Below, piece after piece: positions 34,507-45,798 of a stretch of DNA of 64,000 nt (the first letter of the stretch is position 1; every line of letters begins with the position of its first letter). The DNA lies in the NCBI GenBank assembly GCA_941918925.1, contig OW799234.1:96203978-96267977 (forward strand), given 5' to 3'. Source of the DNA: Phyto melanocephala (Eukaryota; Arthropoda; Insecta; Diptera; Rhinophoridae). A model generated the notes under the pieces. It saw nothing but the letters and a program-made list of their open reading frames with translations. It did no database searches and was not told the origin of the DNA. Position numbers and translations under genes: made by a program.

Positions 34507-35580
34507 CATAGCTGCCAGATAAAATAGGGGCAAAATCGTCTAATTTGGGGAAAAAAATCGTCAAAATCGTCAAATAGTTTACTCAAATCGTCATAAAAAC
34601 GTCAAAATAAAAAAACGAATTTTTCAAAACAAAACATTTTTTATTTAATGCATAACATAACAAACTTTTTAAATCAAGAGAGATCAATGGTTTTATTAGA
34701 CCCTTTTAAGTTAAGAACATGACAATAATTATAATACAATTTAGAATTAATTTCGAAAAATAAATATTAATATGTATATAAATACAAAAAATAATATATA
34801 ATGAATTGGCTGCATCTAATTCAGACTAATTGACAAATAATTAGAATCATTTCTTTCTAAAGTTTCTACCGATTAATGTAGCTTTAGGCAAGCGTAAGAC
34901 GAGCACAACGCCAAAATAAACTACATCGTTTCGCTTTTTAGCCCATAAACTTATTTCTGAATCTGCAAACCAGTCTTCCTTAATTTTCCTCTTCTTGTTC
35001 GTTACCTGTGAAAAACACCATTAAAATTTCATTTTAGCTACTACAAAGTTTTGTATAAAAAATGGATGAAATTTCTACTCACAGAGGAAGAGCTGCAAGA
35101 ATTTTCATCATCTTGGTTTTCTATTGAAAATATAATGTTTGATTTTTAAGGTTTTAATGTATAATTAAAAAGAACTTACCATTTTTTTTGAAGTATTTAA
35201 GCATATTAATTTGTCACTTAAATAATTTAAATAAATTTATTTAAAAAACTAAAATTGTTTTAAACTCATTTCCAAATTTATATTTGTTCATGTTGTAGGT
35301 ATCAGTTGATAATATGTGGCATATACTATGTTAAAAATGTACAAAGTGGAAAAATTACTCACACAAACACATTAAATAATGATCGATGTATCTCTTTCAC
35401 TCTGTTCTATTATTAATAACATAAAAAACCGTTAAAAATTATTTTTATTTAGTTTAAGGTTGATATAAAAGTAATGAAAAATGGTGCAAACTTGAATTCT
35501 TGAAAATCGTCAAAAACATAGCATAAATCGTCAAATCGTCAACACTTAATTTTAGCACGTAAAATCGTCAAAATGATATG
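34507..35580 (-). mobile_element. hAT-type non-autonomous element, copy 2
   Basis: It starts CATAGCTGCCAGAT like copy 1 (15952-17042) and is about 95 percent identical by eye. The right end has lost about 24 bp of the terminal repeat but keeps the final TATG. The exact 8-bp duplication ATTACAAG stands at 34499-34506 and 35581-35588. So the element inserted whole and then lost part of one end. It carries an open three-exon mini-gene at 34847-35204. Confidence 0.88.
34847..35204 (-). CDS. Predicted three-exon, 73-residue product of the hAT-type element
   Basis: Exon 1 is 35180-35204 (25 nt, from ATG, MLKYFKKN), then a 59-nt intron with a GTAAGT donor and an AATAG acceptor. Exon 2 is 35083-35120 (38 nt, Glu/Asp then Ser-rich), then a 77-nt intron with GTGAGT and CACAG. 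Exon 3 is 34847-35005 (159 nt), with VTNKKRKIKEDWFADSEISL then WAKKRNDVVYFG, ending RNFRKK and TGA. The three exons total 222 nt and join in frame. The acidic/Ser-rich start followed by W...W...ND-VY-x looks like the N-terminal part of hAT transposases, with the zinc-binding cysteines missing; that comparison is from memory of the family. Copy 1 is broken at three places. Splicing is predicted, not shown, and function is unknown. Confidence 0.45.
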
Positions 35581-36229
35581 ATTACAAGTAAAAATTGGAA
35601 AAAAGTAAATAAAGTGCTAAAATAAAGAATTAATATAGTACATATAAAAAAATTATAAATAATAATAAAAAAACATTAAATAACAAACAAATAAAAAAGC
35701 AAAAAGTGATGCTTTTATTCTCCTTTAATTTATATTAATCTCAGGGCTTATATAGCTCTTGTTAAGTGCGAGGCTGATATGACGTAGGTACATGCGCAGA
35801 ACGAAAACATTTATTACAGTCGGAATGCGTTTTTTTAATCATTATTGACCATTGCCAATGTTTGTTGTAATTTATAAAAACCAACGCTCTCTCCTGTGAC
35901 GTTACATCAGTGTTGCCAGTAGCTGAAATGAAAAAGATGCCAAATCGACATAATTAGAGTGTGCAAATATGTTCTACAACCAAAAAAAATATGTTAAATA
36001 TTTTTTAAATTAACATATTATAAGTACATAAGTACGTAAATGTTTTTTAAATAATTTAATACAAGCTATTACAAGCACCAGGTGCAAAAGATTTGAAAAA
36101 TTAAATATTTATATTAAAATTTTTATATGTAAAACACATTAAATAATTTAAGATTTCCGTTATTTCTTTATCATCTTCCTATTATATTTCCATTTAAAAC
36201 TGAAAACTACCTTTTAGCTTGCCTATCTA
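35581..36229. other. AT-rich DNA
   Basis: CAGTGTTGCCAGTAGCTG at 35910-35927 could be the left end of another hAT element, but no partner end was found. Confidence 0.4.
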
Positions 36230-36451
36230 AACGTAGAAATTCAAAAAGTACAAAAAAAATGCAAAAAGTATCTTTTTGGTCGAACAAACATTTTCAGTCT
36301 TATTTCCGATCAAGAGTATCTAGTTTTAAAATTCTATCTTCACAAATGTAGAAAATACAAAGAGTACCATAAAAATACAAAAAATACCTTTTCGGCCGCG
36401 CTTAACATATTTAGTCGAAAAAATAGTCACTAGCTTAAAAATTCCAGCTTT
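36230..36451. repeat. Diverged tandem array, left part
   Basis: Units of about 110-120 bp repeat the order: ..TACAAAAAAAATGCAAAAAGTA.. TTTTTCGGTC-like, TTTCAGTCTTATTTCCGAT-like, CTAGTTTTAAAATTCTA-like, AGAAAATACAAAGAGTACCA. The array resumes at 37894 after the family A pair. Confidence 0.65.
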
Positions 36452-37105
36452 AACAAGTAAGAGTGCTATATTCGGCCATGCCGAATCTTAAATACCCTTC
36501 ACAACGTGTAGTCATGCAATAACAGTTGCTTGTATCACCATTCATCCCATATGAAATACGCACACGTATGTATGTTAAAAAAACAAAAAAAAAATTTTTT
36601 TAAAAAATTTAAAAAAAAAAAATTTTTAAAAAATTAAAAAAAAAAAATAAATAAAAAAAAATAATAATAAAAATATAAATAATATATTAAATAAAAAATA
36701 AAAAAGAAATAAAAAAAAATTTTTTTGGCTCAGTTGGGATTCGATCCCACGTTTTCTCTAACCAGTATACACGTTTGTATGTATGTATGTTGTTGTTGTA
36801 ATGTTGTTTTTGTGAAAAAAAATCGAGGTGGTCGTGGGTTTTTGCTCATATCTCAGTTGTTTATGTACCGATGTTTCTGATTTTCAATACCGATCTACTC
36901 CCGAATATTTCAAATATTTTAATACCTTACCCGGGTCCATCCTATGTCGGGGGGCTTCAAAAAGTTGATTTCAACATACACACGGACAGACTGACAGGGC
37001 TTAATCGACTCCCCTATTAATAAGCTTTCAGAAAATATATACTTTATGGGGTCGGAAATGAAAATTGTAGAAATTTCACACGGAATGACAAACCTATATA
37101 TATAT
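36452..37105 (+). repeat. Family A copy, right end cut
   Basis: Starts AACAAGTAAGAGTGCTATAT; lacks the final GTGAAGGGTATAAAA and runs from ACCTATATATATAT straight into the next copy. Confidence 0.9.
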
Positions 37106-37893
37106 AACAAGTAAAAGCGCTATATTCGGCCGTGCCGAATCTTATATACCCTTCACAACGTGTAGTCATGCAATAACAGTAAATTCACGTATGTATGTTA
37201 AAAAAAAACAAAAAAAAATAAAAAATAAAAAAAAAATTTAAAAAAAAAAAATTTAAAAAAAAAATTAAAAAAAAAAAATTATTATATACATATATAATAT
37301 ATATAAAACAAAAAAAAAATAAAAAAAAAATTAAAAAAAAAAATAAAAAAAAATAATAATAAAAATATATATAATATATTAAATAAAAAATAAAAAAAAA
37401 ATAAAAAAAAAATTAAAAAAAAAAATTTTAAAAAAATTTAAAAAAAAATTTTTTTGCCTCAGCTGGCATTCGATGCCACGTTTTCTCTAACCAGTATACA
37501 CGTTTGTATGTATGTATGTTGTTGTTGTAATGTTGTTTTTATGAAAAGAAAATCGAGGTGGTCGTGGGTTTTTGCTCATATCTCAGTTGTTTATGTACCG
37601 ATGTTTCTGATTTTCAATACCGATCTACTCCCGAATATTTCTGATATTTTAATACCTTACCCGGGTCCAACCTATGTCGGGGGGCTTCAAAAAGTTGATT
37701 TCAACATACACACGGACAGACGGTCAGACGGACAGACGGACAGACGGACAGACGGTCAGGGCTTAATCGACTCCTCTATTCATAAGCTTTCAGAAAATAT
37801 ATACTTTATGGGGTCGGAAATGAAAATTGTAGAAATTTCACACGGAATGACAAACCTATATATACCCTTTTTCACTGTGTGAAGGGTATAAAA
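37106..37893 (+). repeat. Family A copy, complete
   Basis: AACAAGTAAAAGCGCTATAT to CTGTGTGAAGGGTATAAAAA, with a long A/T-only core and five copies of ACGG(A/T)CAG at 37717-37759. The 142-codon frame crossing it (37454-37882) starts at a non-ATG codon in the repeat and recurs only because the repeat does. Confidence 0.9.
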
Positions 37894-38100
37894 ACGTATA
37901 AAATACAAAAAGTACCATAAAAATTCAAAAAAAGTACCGCTCATAAAATTTTCAGTCTCACCTCGGATTAATAGTTTCTCATTTCAAAATTCTAGCTTCG
38001 GAAACATAGAAACTACAAAAACTACCATAAAAAAAAGGAAAAAGTATCTTTTTCGGTTTCCCATATCAATGTTTCCAAATTTTCCCCTTTCTATCCTGTT
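37894..38100. repeat. Diverged tandem array, right part
   Basis: Continues the array of 36230-36451: TACAAAAAGTACCATAAAAA, TTTTCAGTCTCACCTCGGAT, TTCAAAATTCTAGCTTCGGA. The family A pair therefore landed inside the array. Confidence 0.65.
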
Positions 38101-38285
38101 TCAATTTTCACTAAATTACATTTTTTTTGTAATTAGGAGTTATATATATTTTCCCATATTTTTACCTTTTAGATACCTTTTTCTCCACCTAAAACTGTCA
38201 AAAAATATTCACCTTAATAATTGTCCATATTCTTTTAGGCGATAATAATTACACTGCTCTACAAAAAATCATTTTTTTCTTCCCG

Positions 38286-38450
38286 TTAATTAAAACTATG
38301 TGGACAATATGGATTTTGATGCGCTGAACTCAAATCCGTTCAGTTTTTTTCCATCAGATCGGGATTTTTTTCATGGGTGTGGCAAATTTTTTTCCCTAAA
38401 TTAGTCAGGTACGGAGACATATTTCATCCTAACTAAAGAATCAGCCATCC
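38286..38450 (+). repeat. Dispersed repeat, pair with 6471-6640
   Basis: Same blocks in the same order as at 6471; no ends or coding frame identified. Confidence 0.7.
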
Positions 38451-39365
38451 GATAACGCGGTAAATTGACAATAAAATCTACACCAATACGGCTGCATAAC
38501 ATTTTTGGGCATCTATTATGATTTAAGCCTAAAATATTTCCTGCACAAATTTTCATTTTTGACAAATGAATTTAATATAATATTGCATCCCCCAGTTTTA
38601 CAAAAACATTTTATGGACCTTACATTGACAATAAAAATGAATTACTTTTCACCTATAATTATTAAATAATCATTCAGTTAATTTAGAAAATGGACTAAGT
38701 CCATTTCATTTTGAACATTCATAGCAAATTTTTTAATTGAGATTAATTAAATTCAAAATTTAAATGTTTAACGCTATAAAAATACACTTTCATAATTAAG
38801 GGTACATACCTATGTATGTATGTATGTGCTATTCGAAAAAATTTATAATAAAAAATTGTTCTATTTTGTTTTTATATTTCCTTGACTGTTTATTATATGT
38901 TTATGAAAAGTACTTGCACTATACTACACATATACTGTATTCACAAGTTGTCCTAACATGTCATATTGTCATAATGTTCTAGGATTTCACAATAGTATAA
39001 AAAAATTGTTGTTGATTTTCATGTAAAAACTGTCCTAAAATAATACTGCTGTGTATGGTATGTTTATTTTGTTGTCATACTATTCAGGTATTTGTGGCGA
39101 TCGGCTAAGAGTCTGCTAAGCAGAACTGTCTGTAATATTTGTAAGCCGCCGATTCTAATTCCGGTAAAAAATCTGTTATTAAATACTAAGCAAAATCGCC
39201 GATTTTAATTTAATATATCACACAGTCATTTTTTCTTGTGTTATTATTTTAGAACATTTGAATTTACTTAGCACACCTTGTGAATACAGTAATAGTGTTT
39301 TTATTCATTTACAACAAAAATTTATTTTAATGTGTAAATGTTTTCGAAATAAAAACATTAGCGGA
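38451..39365. other. AT-rich DNA
   Basis: Nothing recognised; a short ATGTATGTATGTATGT microsatellite at 38813. Confidence 0.45.
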
Positions 39366-39605
39366 AATCACCCTTCGTTGCAAACATGATGCAAATGTTG
39401 CAGATCTTGCAAGTTTTTTATATATTCTATTGCAAACGTTGCTTTTGAAAATTTCCAACTGTTTTTAGTATTGGAAATAAGTGCTTGTGTGGGAAATGTA
39501 ATTTTAGTGTATATTGTTTTTGTGTTGTTGCAAACTTAAGAATAAATATACTAAACTTGCAAGATCTGCAACATTTGCATGATCTGTTAGCAACGAAGGG
39601 TGATT
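39366..39605. mobile_element. 240-bp MITE with about 50-bp inverted arms
   Basis: The left arm AATCACCCTTCGTTGC..ATGCAAATGTTGCAGATC and the right arm GATCTGCAACATTTGCAT..GCAACGAAGGGTGATT pair with few mismatches. The 130-bp centre is unpaired. No clear target duplication. The plus-strand frame at 39485-39796 runs across its right half and is not credible. Confidence 0.82.
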
Positions 39606-40160
39606 ACCCCTATTGTTTAAACGTCATTTGTTATTGTTTTTTGTTCAATTGTAAATTCAAACTAAATTTTCCTCTTTTTTCTCTCTCTTCCAGCCAGTTA
39701 CTGTTTAAGACTTGTAAATATTATTGTAAAAATTTATCAACAAGTTTGTTTTTATTTATTATTTTTTTGTTCAATATTTTTATACAAGAAGAATGACGTA
39801 CTTACTTGCACGTGAGTATATTCTTGTTATTGTAGGTAGTGATCATATTTATTTCTATGGGGGCTTCTCGGATAACAAATATTAAAGGCAACACACACAC
39901 CCCCTTTTAAATGAGTAGCACTGTGACACTTTATTTTAAAATAGCCTTGTAATGTTATAAAGAGTAGGTTTTTAGAGTAGAGAGAATCGTCATGTAAGAT
40001 ATTGTTTTATTGAAGGCAAAAAAAGTTCAATGTTCTACTAAAAAAAAGTAATGGTATTCACGTCACCACTATTATTCTTTTTAAACTGGGTGAATTTACA
40101 ATTGCAAACAAAATACGCATTTTTGATTTTTTAATATTCACTCCATTAACACTAAACTAA
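39606..40160. other. AT-rich DNA
   Basis: Nothing recognised. Confidence 0.45.
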
Positions 40161-41040
40161 TTGTGTTTTCTTTTCTGACGTAAATGTTGCATTAATTCTG
40201 CCCTATGCGTTTTTTTGTGTTATTTTCTTAAAAATATGCAATATTATTAACGGGTGACAAGTTCTTTTGTAATAATGTTGCCATAAAAATGAAAAAAAAT
40301 GTTACATACCGTACCCTAAATTAAATCAAAGGGTTAGATAATTGCACTCTTTAACAGCTGATATTAAAAAGTAGAATTAATGGTGTTTTCTTTTCTGACG
40401 TTAATATTGCATTAATTCTGCCCTATGCCTTCTTTTGTGTTCTTTTCTTAAAAATATGCAATATTATAAACGGGTGACAAGTTCTTTTGTAATAATGTTG
40501 CCATAAAAATAACAAAAAATGTTACATGTTGTACCCTGAATTCAATCAAAGGGTTAGAATATTGCACTTTTTAACAGTTAATATTAAAAAGTAGAATTAA
40601 GTTTTTGTAGTGGTTAAAAATAATTTATGGTCCCAAATTATTAAAATGGAAGCAAGAAATGTAGTTTTACATAAAAATACAGCTATCATGTAAAAAAGGT
40701 GAACATTTCAGTTCTATTCTGCTGATTATAAAGGTAGCATTTTGTTAGGGTGTAGGCGACCTTTGAAAAGTGTTTAACTATGAAAGGGCAACATTGTTTG
40801 TTAGAAAAGAAAACACCATAAGTTTTTCTAGTAGTTAAAAATAATTTTTGGTCCCAAATTATTAAAATGGGACCAATGCAGTTTTACATAAAAATATAGC
40901 TATAAAGTAAAAAAGCTGAAAATTTCGGTTCTATTCCGCTGATTATGAAGGTAGCATTTTGTTAGGGTGCAAGTGACCTTTAACAAGTGTTTCATAATAA
41001 AAGGGCAACATTCTTTGTTAGAAACGAAAACACCATAAAT
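40161..41040. mobile_element. Compound element A-A-B-B, four units of about 220 bp
   Basis: A1 (40161-40380) and A2 (40381-40600) are direct copies beginning (T/A)TG(T/G)TGTTTTCTTTTCTGA and ending AAAAAGTAGAATTAA. B1 (40601-40821) and B2 (40822-41040) are direct copies beginning GTTTTT(G/C)TAGT(G/A)GTTAAAAA and ending GAAAACACCATAA. The outer ends (ATGGTGTTTTC and GAAAACACCAT) are inverted repeats. A plain element would be one A plus one B; here each half is doubled. No coding frame. Confidence 0.85.
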
Positions 41041-42014
41041 TTTTTTTACTGCCTAAAAATTCATGTTTTTTTATATATGAAAATTTCGTCAGCTTATTAT
41101 TGATATTGTCTTGATCCACCAACCAATTTAAAGAAGAATTCAGTTTAAAATTAATTACACATATATAATTCAACTATCCTTTTCTTTATTTAGAAACTTG
41201 TTCAATAATATCTCGTACGGTTTGTTCAATATCAAGTCACTACGTAAATGAGTTGTATTGTTACATGCTTTTAATATAAGTCTAAGGCTCAAATTAAATC
41301 GAAAATATTTTATATTACTATAAATTTTTTTAATTTTGTTTAGTTAATTATTTTTCTTATTTCGTTTTAAACTTAATTTTTGTATTCACAGCTATATGTA
41401 TTAACTATAACTATATTAACAGATTGGCACAACAATTAAACTATGTTTGTTGAAAGTTTAATAGAGAGATTACGCATTTGATTAGAGATAAAGCAAAAAA
41501 GATCATACTTATGTATGTATATAAGTTACGACTATAAATAAAAAATAAAAATCATACGTTGTCGTAAATTAACTTAGACTTAAATTGGTGGCTTGAATAC
41601 CTTTAATAACTGCAGTAAAAGCTTTAACGCTCGATTATTTTAGTTCTATAAACATTTATGCATGCACGTACATACATATATATTTGTTAATATTATTTTT
41701 ACGTTCCAAATAAACATTATTATGCCAAAACGTCATTAGAATAATCATACGATTTTATTTCTTTGAATTATTGGTTTTTTTCAAAATGCCGTTTTAAATT
41801 TATGTTCGAATTGGTGAATTCAAAGTTTTTGCTGAAGAAAAGTATTACGAGGAAAAAACTGTAATTTAGTAAGTAGAAAGTTCAATATTTTGTTTTAAAT
41901 AATTTATAGGTATTGCCTAACAAATTATTTAGGTTTCTTAATGTGGTGTTATGATTAAGTGCTTTTTGATTGACGCTTGATGAGAGTGTAAAGAGTATAC
42001 ATATACATATAAGT
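41041..42014. other. AT-rich DNA
   Basis: Nothing recognised. Confidence 0.45.
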
Positions 42015-42216
42015 CAAGAAATATTTATTGATCAGGTAATCGCAGTTCGGAGAAAATTTATTGTTTATATTTTTTATATATGAAGTTTGACATTTGAAAT
42101 AAATGAGAAAATAAAAATATTTTTTTATATCTATGGACTTTGGCAGCTAAAGTTTAAAATAGATGAAGAAAAAAATCAGCTGACGAATCAAGACTACCTG
42201 ATGAATTAATATACCT
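42015..42216 (-). mobile_element. CAAGGCATATTTATTC-type MITE, diverged copy
   Basis: CAAGAAATATTTATTGATCA, GTAATCGCAGTTCGGAGAAA at the left and CAGCTGACGAATCAAGAC, CTACCTGATGAATTAATATA at the right match 44602-44810 in reverse orientation. Confidence 0.75.
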
Positions 42217-43503
42217 ATAAGTATGTTATTCCGTTTGTAACTTATACAATATTTATTTTAGTCAGATATGCTTTTTAGAATTTTGAACACGTTTTTCTCT
42301 GATTTTTATCAAAACAAAGTCAGATTTTGCAACTCCTAAGGAACCACTTAAAATGTTTGATTCTATAAGCGTATAAAATATAAACCTTTGTCAACATTTT
42401 CTAAAACTCTTGGTTTGATTGGTAAATTACCGACAAAGATATTGGCGAAAAATGTTTTGAAAAAGATATGTCAATTAAAAATTTAAATTACTAATTTCCT
42501 TAATAAGTTTTGGTCACAATATAAATGTCACTAATTTGTATTTGTTAATTTATTGAGATCTGTTAAACTTATATGTTTTATAGACTACATTATATTTTAT
42601 TACTGACTCAAGTTAACTTTTTTAAATTTTTCATTTTATATGAATACACGGTGTGATAAATAAAACAGTAAAATATTTACTTAAATACTTTAGACTTTTG
42701 TTGAAAGACTTTATTTCATTTATTGGAAACAATACATGCGTATAGTGAAAGAACATTTGCAGTTAAATCTTAAATTATTTATTCCAATTTTTATTTTTAT
42801 GATCTTTATTTAAAACTTGACGCCAACTGCAACTAAATTCTTTAATTTTGTGCATACAAAAAATCTTATTTTGGCGTACCTACAAACTTTTTCTAGAAAC
42901 ATCTAAAAACTGGATATATTGATATTTCTCTCCAAAGATCACAAAATCATTAAAAATTTAAGCTACCAACTATGATAATATTTTTTGTTGCCGAACGCAG
43001 GGTTCAATAAATTTAATGAACTTAATATCAAAACATTATTCATATCAAAAAAAAACATCGATTATTGTTAGTGCAAAGATAAAACGAAAAGTGTAAAAAA
43101 GCGACCATAGGTGCAACAAAAAATATAGTTTTTTTTTGTAAATGCCTTGTAAAATGTTTTATATTAGAAGGTGTACCCAATTTCATAATTTTCTCTTTTT
43201 CATATAAAAAATCTCTCTGAAACGCAATAATCTTATTACTAAGTTACACCGGTTAGCTAAAAAACCGGATTTCGTTTTTTTCCTAATATATTCTGAAAGG
43301 GTTTTCGGAATAATTGACATTTAAACAAATAGGGTTTCGGTGGAGAATTTAAAAAGAACCGGTTAATCGGTTTGTATTTAATAAATAATAATATAACAAT
43401 CAAATTAGTTATTAAGATAAATAGTTATTATTTATTATTTATTATTTTTATTATTTTATTATTTTATATTTTATTCTTATTGCTCTTATTTGACCTTTAT
43501 TTT
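42217..43503. other. AT-rich DNA with repeat scraps
   Basis: 42226-42260 (ATTCCGTTTGTAACTTATAC) is a scrap of the family A right end. 43249-43380 has repeated AACCGGTTA-type motifs, like the interior of the element at 61436-61992. Nothing else recognised. Confidence 0.45.
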
Positions 43504-43690
43504 ATAAAATTTTCAAATTGATTCTTCAAGCTCGAGGTCTTTATAAATATTTGTTGTTTTTATTTATTATTCAATATTTCGCTACTCCTTTGTGTAGCAT
43601 CTTCAGGAAAGAAATTGTGTGTTTTTACAAAATTTTTACAAAATATTTATAAAGACCTCGAGCTTGAAGAATCAATTTGAAAATTTTATA
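43504..43690 (-). mobile_element. Perfect 49-bp hairpin with hammerhead-like core, Penelope-type candidate
   Basis: The arms 43504-43552 and 43642-43690 are exact reverse complements (they contain CTCGAGGTCTTTATAAAT). The 89-bp loop, read on the minus strand, holds CTGAAGA (43606-43600), a stem GCTAC/GTAGC with an 8-nt loop (43598-43581) and GAAA (43580-43577). That is the catalytic-core layout of a hammerhead ribozyme. Stems I and III are not convincing here. Penelope-like retroelements are known to carry such cores at their ends. No coding sequence. Confidence 0.6.
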
Positions 43691-44601
43691 TTTTATTTAT
43701 TAGTTATTATTTGAGTTAAAAAAGCAATTCAGGATGTAAGGAAATAACAAATTAAGAAGATACGATTTAAAATTATTATTATATATATATATACATATAT
43801 AGAAATATTTAAGATATTTCACATTCTTTATTTAGAAAACTCTTACACAAATAACTTTTTACCTTATTAAATCAACACACTACTAAAATTGTATTTTTAA
43901 TTGTTTTTAGTATTTTTAACAGGGTCACAAGTTTCTAAATATTATCTCAACGTACTCATTGGAAATGAAAGCGAATAATTGAGCTTCAATAGAATATACA
44001 ATTCCAATAGTTTTAAAAATATCGTCGTAAAAGTCAAATTTGAGTCTTATTGGTTTTATGTTTCAATATAATACGCCTAACAATTTTAAATATACGAATT
44101 TCATCCTAAACTTCTTTTAAATCCAAAATTGACATATAAGCTAATACTCGGATATAAATTTTGTCTATAAGTAAAAGGAATTTTGAGTTTGAAAATTTAA
44201 TTTGGAAGTATCCGGTATATTTACTTTTTTATATAAAACAAGTTTATTTATTAATGTATACTAGTGTGTAATTGTAACGCTATTCAAACTTAATTGATAT
44301 GTTAAAAATAGGCTATTAGATACGGGTAATTCTTGTCTTAAATAATAAAAAAAAAATACTTTTCCATACAAACCATTTTATTTTGTATCAATATTACAAA
44401 ATTATGCATATTACGTGGGGCCTTAAAAAGTTACTAAAAATTGTAAAAAATGTAACCAAACGGAGGTACTGTTTATACTATTCAATATGTGTTTTTTTTA
44501 CCCTTGTTTGATTTTTTTGTCATTTAAAGTTTATTAGTAAAGAAATAATTCTCTGAGAAAAGAGCATTCATTTCAAATGTCAGCATTCTTATATAAAAAA
44601 C
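43691..44601. other. AT-rich DNA
   Basis: A TATATATATATACATATAT tract near 43781; nothing else recognised. Confidence 0.45.
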
Positions 44602-44810
44602 CAAGGCATATTTATTCATCGGGTACTCTTGATTCGTCAGCTGATAATTTTTTTTATCACTTATTTTAAATTTCAGCTGTCAAAATGCATAAACAAAAAA
44701 CAATTTTCTCTCTTTTCTATTTTATTTCAAATGTCAAGCTTCATATATAAAAAATATAAACAAAAAAATTCTCGTCGAACTGCAATTACCTGATGAATAA
44801 ATATGCCTTG
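44602..44810. mobile_element. MITE with CAAGGCATATTTATTC ends
   Basis: The left end CAAGGCATATTTATTCATC and the right end GATGAATAAATATGCCTTG are 19-bp perfect inverted repeats. Both sides carry ATAAAAAAC (44593-44601 and 44811-44819), an 8-9 bp direct repeat, though low in complexity. No coding frame. Confidence 0.82.
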
Positions 44811-44870
44811 ATAAAAAACATAAAAAACATCTCTCCGAACTGCGATTACCTGATGAATAAATATGCCTAA
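44811..44870. mobile_element. Extra right end of the same MITE
   Basis: TCTCTCCGAACTGCGATTAC and CTGATGAATAAATATGCC repeat the right end of 44602-44810 directly after it, as a partial tandem copy. Confidence 0.75.
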
Positions 44871-45111
44871 AGTTTAAGGTGGTTGGAGTTATATCAAAAA
44901 GTTAAGCTTTTTTTGAACAAAAGTAAGGAAAACATATGAAATTTCATTATGCGGTTTTAAAAAGCCCGGTTTAATATTCCAAAATAACCGGCTTGTTCGA
45001 TATATAAAACTAGACATTTAAAAAATAACCTTCTTCAGTTAAACTTAAAAAAAGGTTAAAACCGGTCGATCTTTCTACTTGTTACATATGTTACTTTTTA
45101 GTATTGTAATA
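44871..45111. other. AT-rich DNA with AACCGG motifs
   Basis: AAACCGGTCGATC near 45059 resembles the right end of the element at 61436-61992 but no whole element is seen. Confidence 0.35.
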
Positions 45112-45796
45112 AAGGGTGGCTAAATTTAAAGGGCCGATGTTGATTTTGAATAAAACACAAATTATTTAGGAAATTATTGTCATTTCTTTTTATTATGATA
45201 ATATTGGTATGGTTCAATTATGTATGAAACAAAACATCGGCACCCCTCGGATGGTCCAAATTTTCAATGACAATGTTGATGTTCAATTATTGGGCACGAT
45301 GATGCGTCGAGGTTGACTGCTCTTTTACCACACTGTCGTCAAAAACAGCAATGTTTCCCGTTCAACGAACTAAGAAGGCATTCACAGATACTTTCACATT
45401 TCATACAGACCTGTTTTGCTAATATTTAAATATTTTTCACAATTCTCCCGATTGTGGACGAATTTAAACGATGCATTTTAATTTGAACGTGAATTTTCAT
45501 AATTAGCCTAAATAACTGGGGCCGAATTACGGCATTCGATCGCGATCGAAATTTTACTCGAACGATCGAGTTCGCTGTGCTTTAGGTATAGAGATTCTAA
45601 TAAGAATTTTACAATTTCGATCACGTTCGAATGCCGTAATTCGGCCCCTGTAACGCGTTGCTCGATTGTGTATCTTTCCATGGTTCAAATTGAATTAGAT
45701 TGAAATTGAGAAACGTCAAAAGAAATGCAGAAAAAGTAACTTGCCGTTTAGATGTGGTTCACATTCATCATCGGCCCTTAAAATTTAACCGCGCTT
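45112..45796 (-). mobile_element. Mariner-like deletion derivative, third copy
   Basis: The ends AAGGGTGGCTAAATTTAAAG and GGCCCTTAAAATTTAACCGC are inverted repeats with TA at both sides (45110-45111 and 45797-45798). On the minus strand it keeps scraps of the transposase C-terminus near 45240-45310. A small palindromic MITE (45518-45648) is inserted in it. Same family as 24002-24610. Confidence 0.75.
45518..45648. mobile_element. Palindromic MITE with GGGGCCGAATTACGG ends
   Basis: The left arm GGGGCCGAATTACGGCATTC and the right arm GAATGCCGTAATTCGGCCCC are perfect inverted repeats for 20 bp and go on with few mismatches to AAATT. The core has TCGATCGCGATCGA. A possible 3-bp TAA flank is 2 bp off the arm ends. 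It is nested in the mariner copy 45112-45796; a diverged copy is at 5297-5400. Confidence 0.82.
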
Positions 45797-45798
45797 TA

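Noticed and set aside
37454..37882. Recurring 90-140 codon frames starting near GGCTCAGCTGGGATTC in family A (also 310-492, 55814-56092, 56578-56874)
   Set aside because: They start at TTG, contain Tyr/Cys runs from GTAT microsatellites and (Asp-Arg-Arg)-like runs from CAGACGGA repeats, and recur only because the repeat does.
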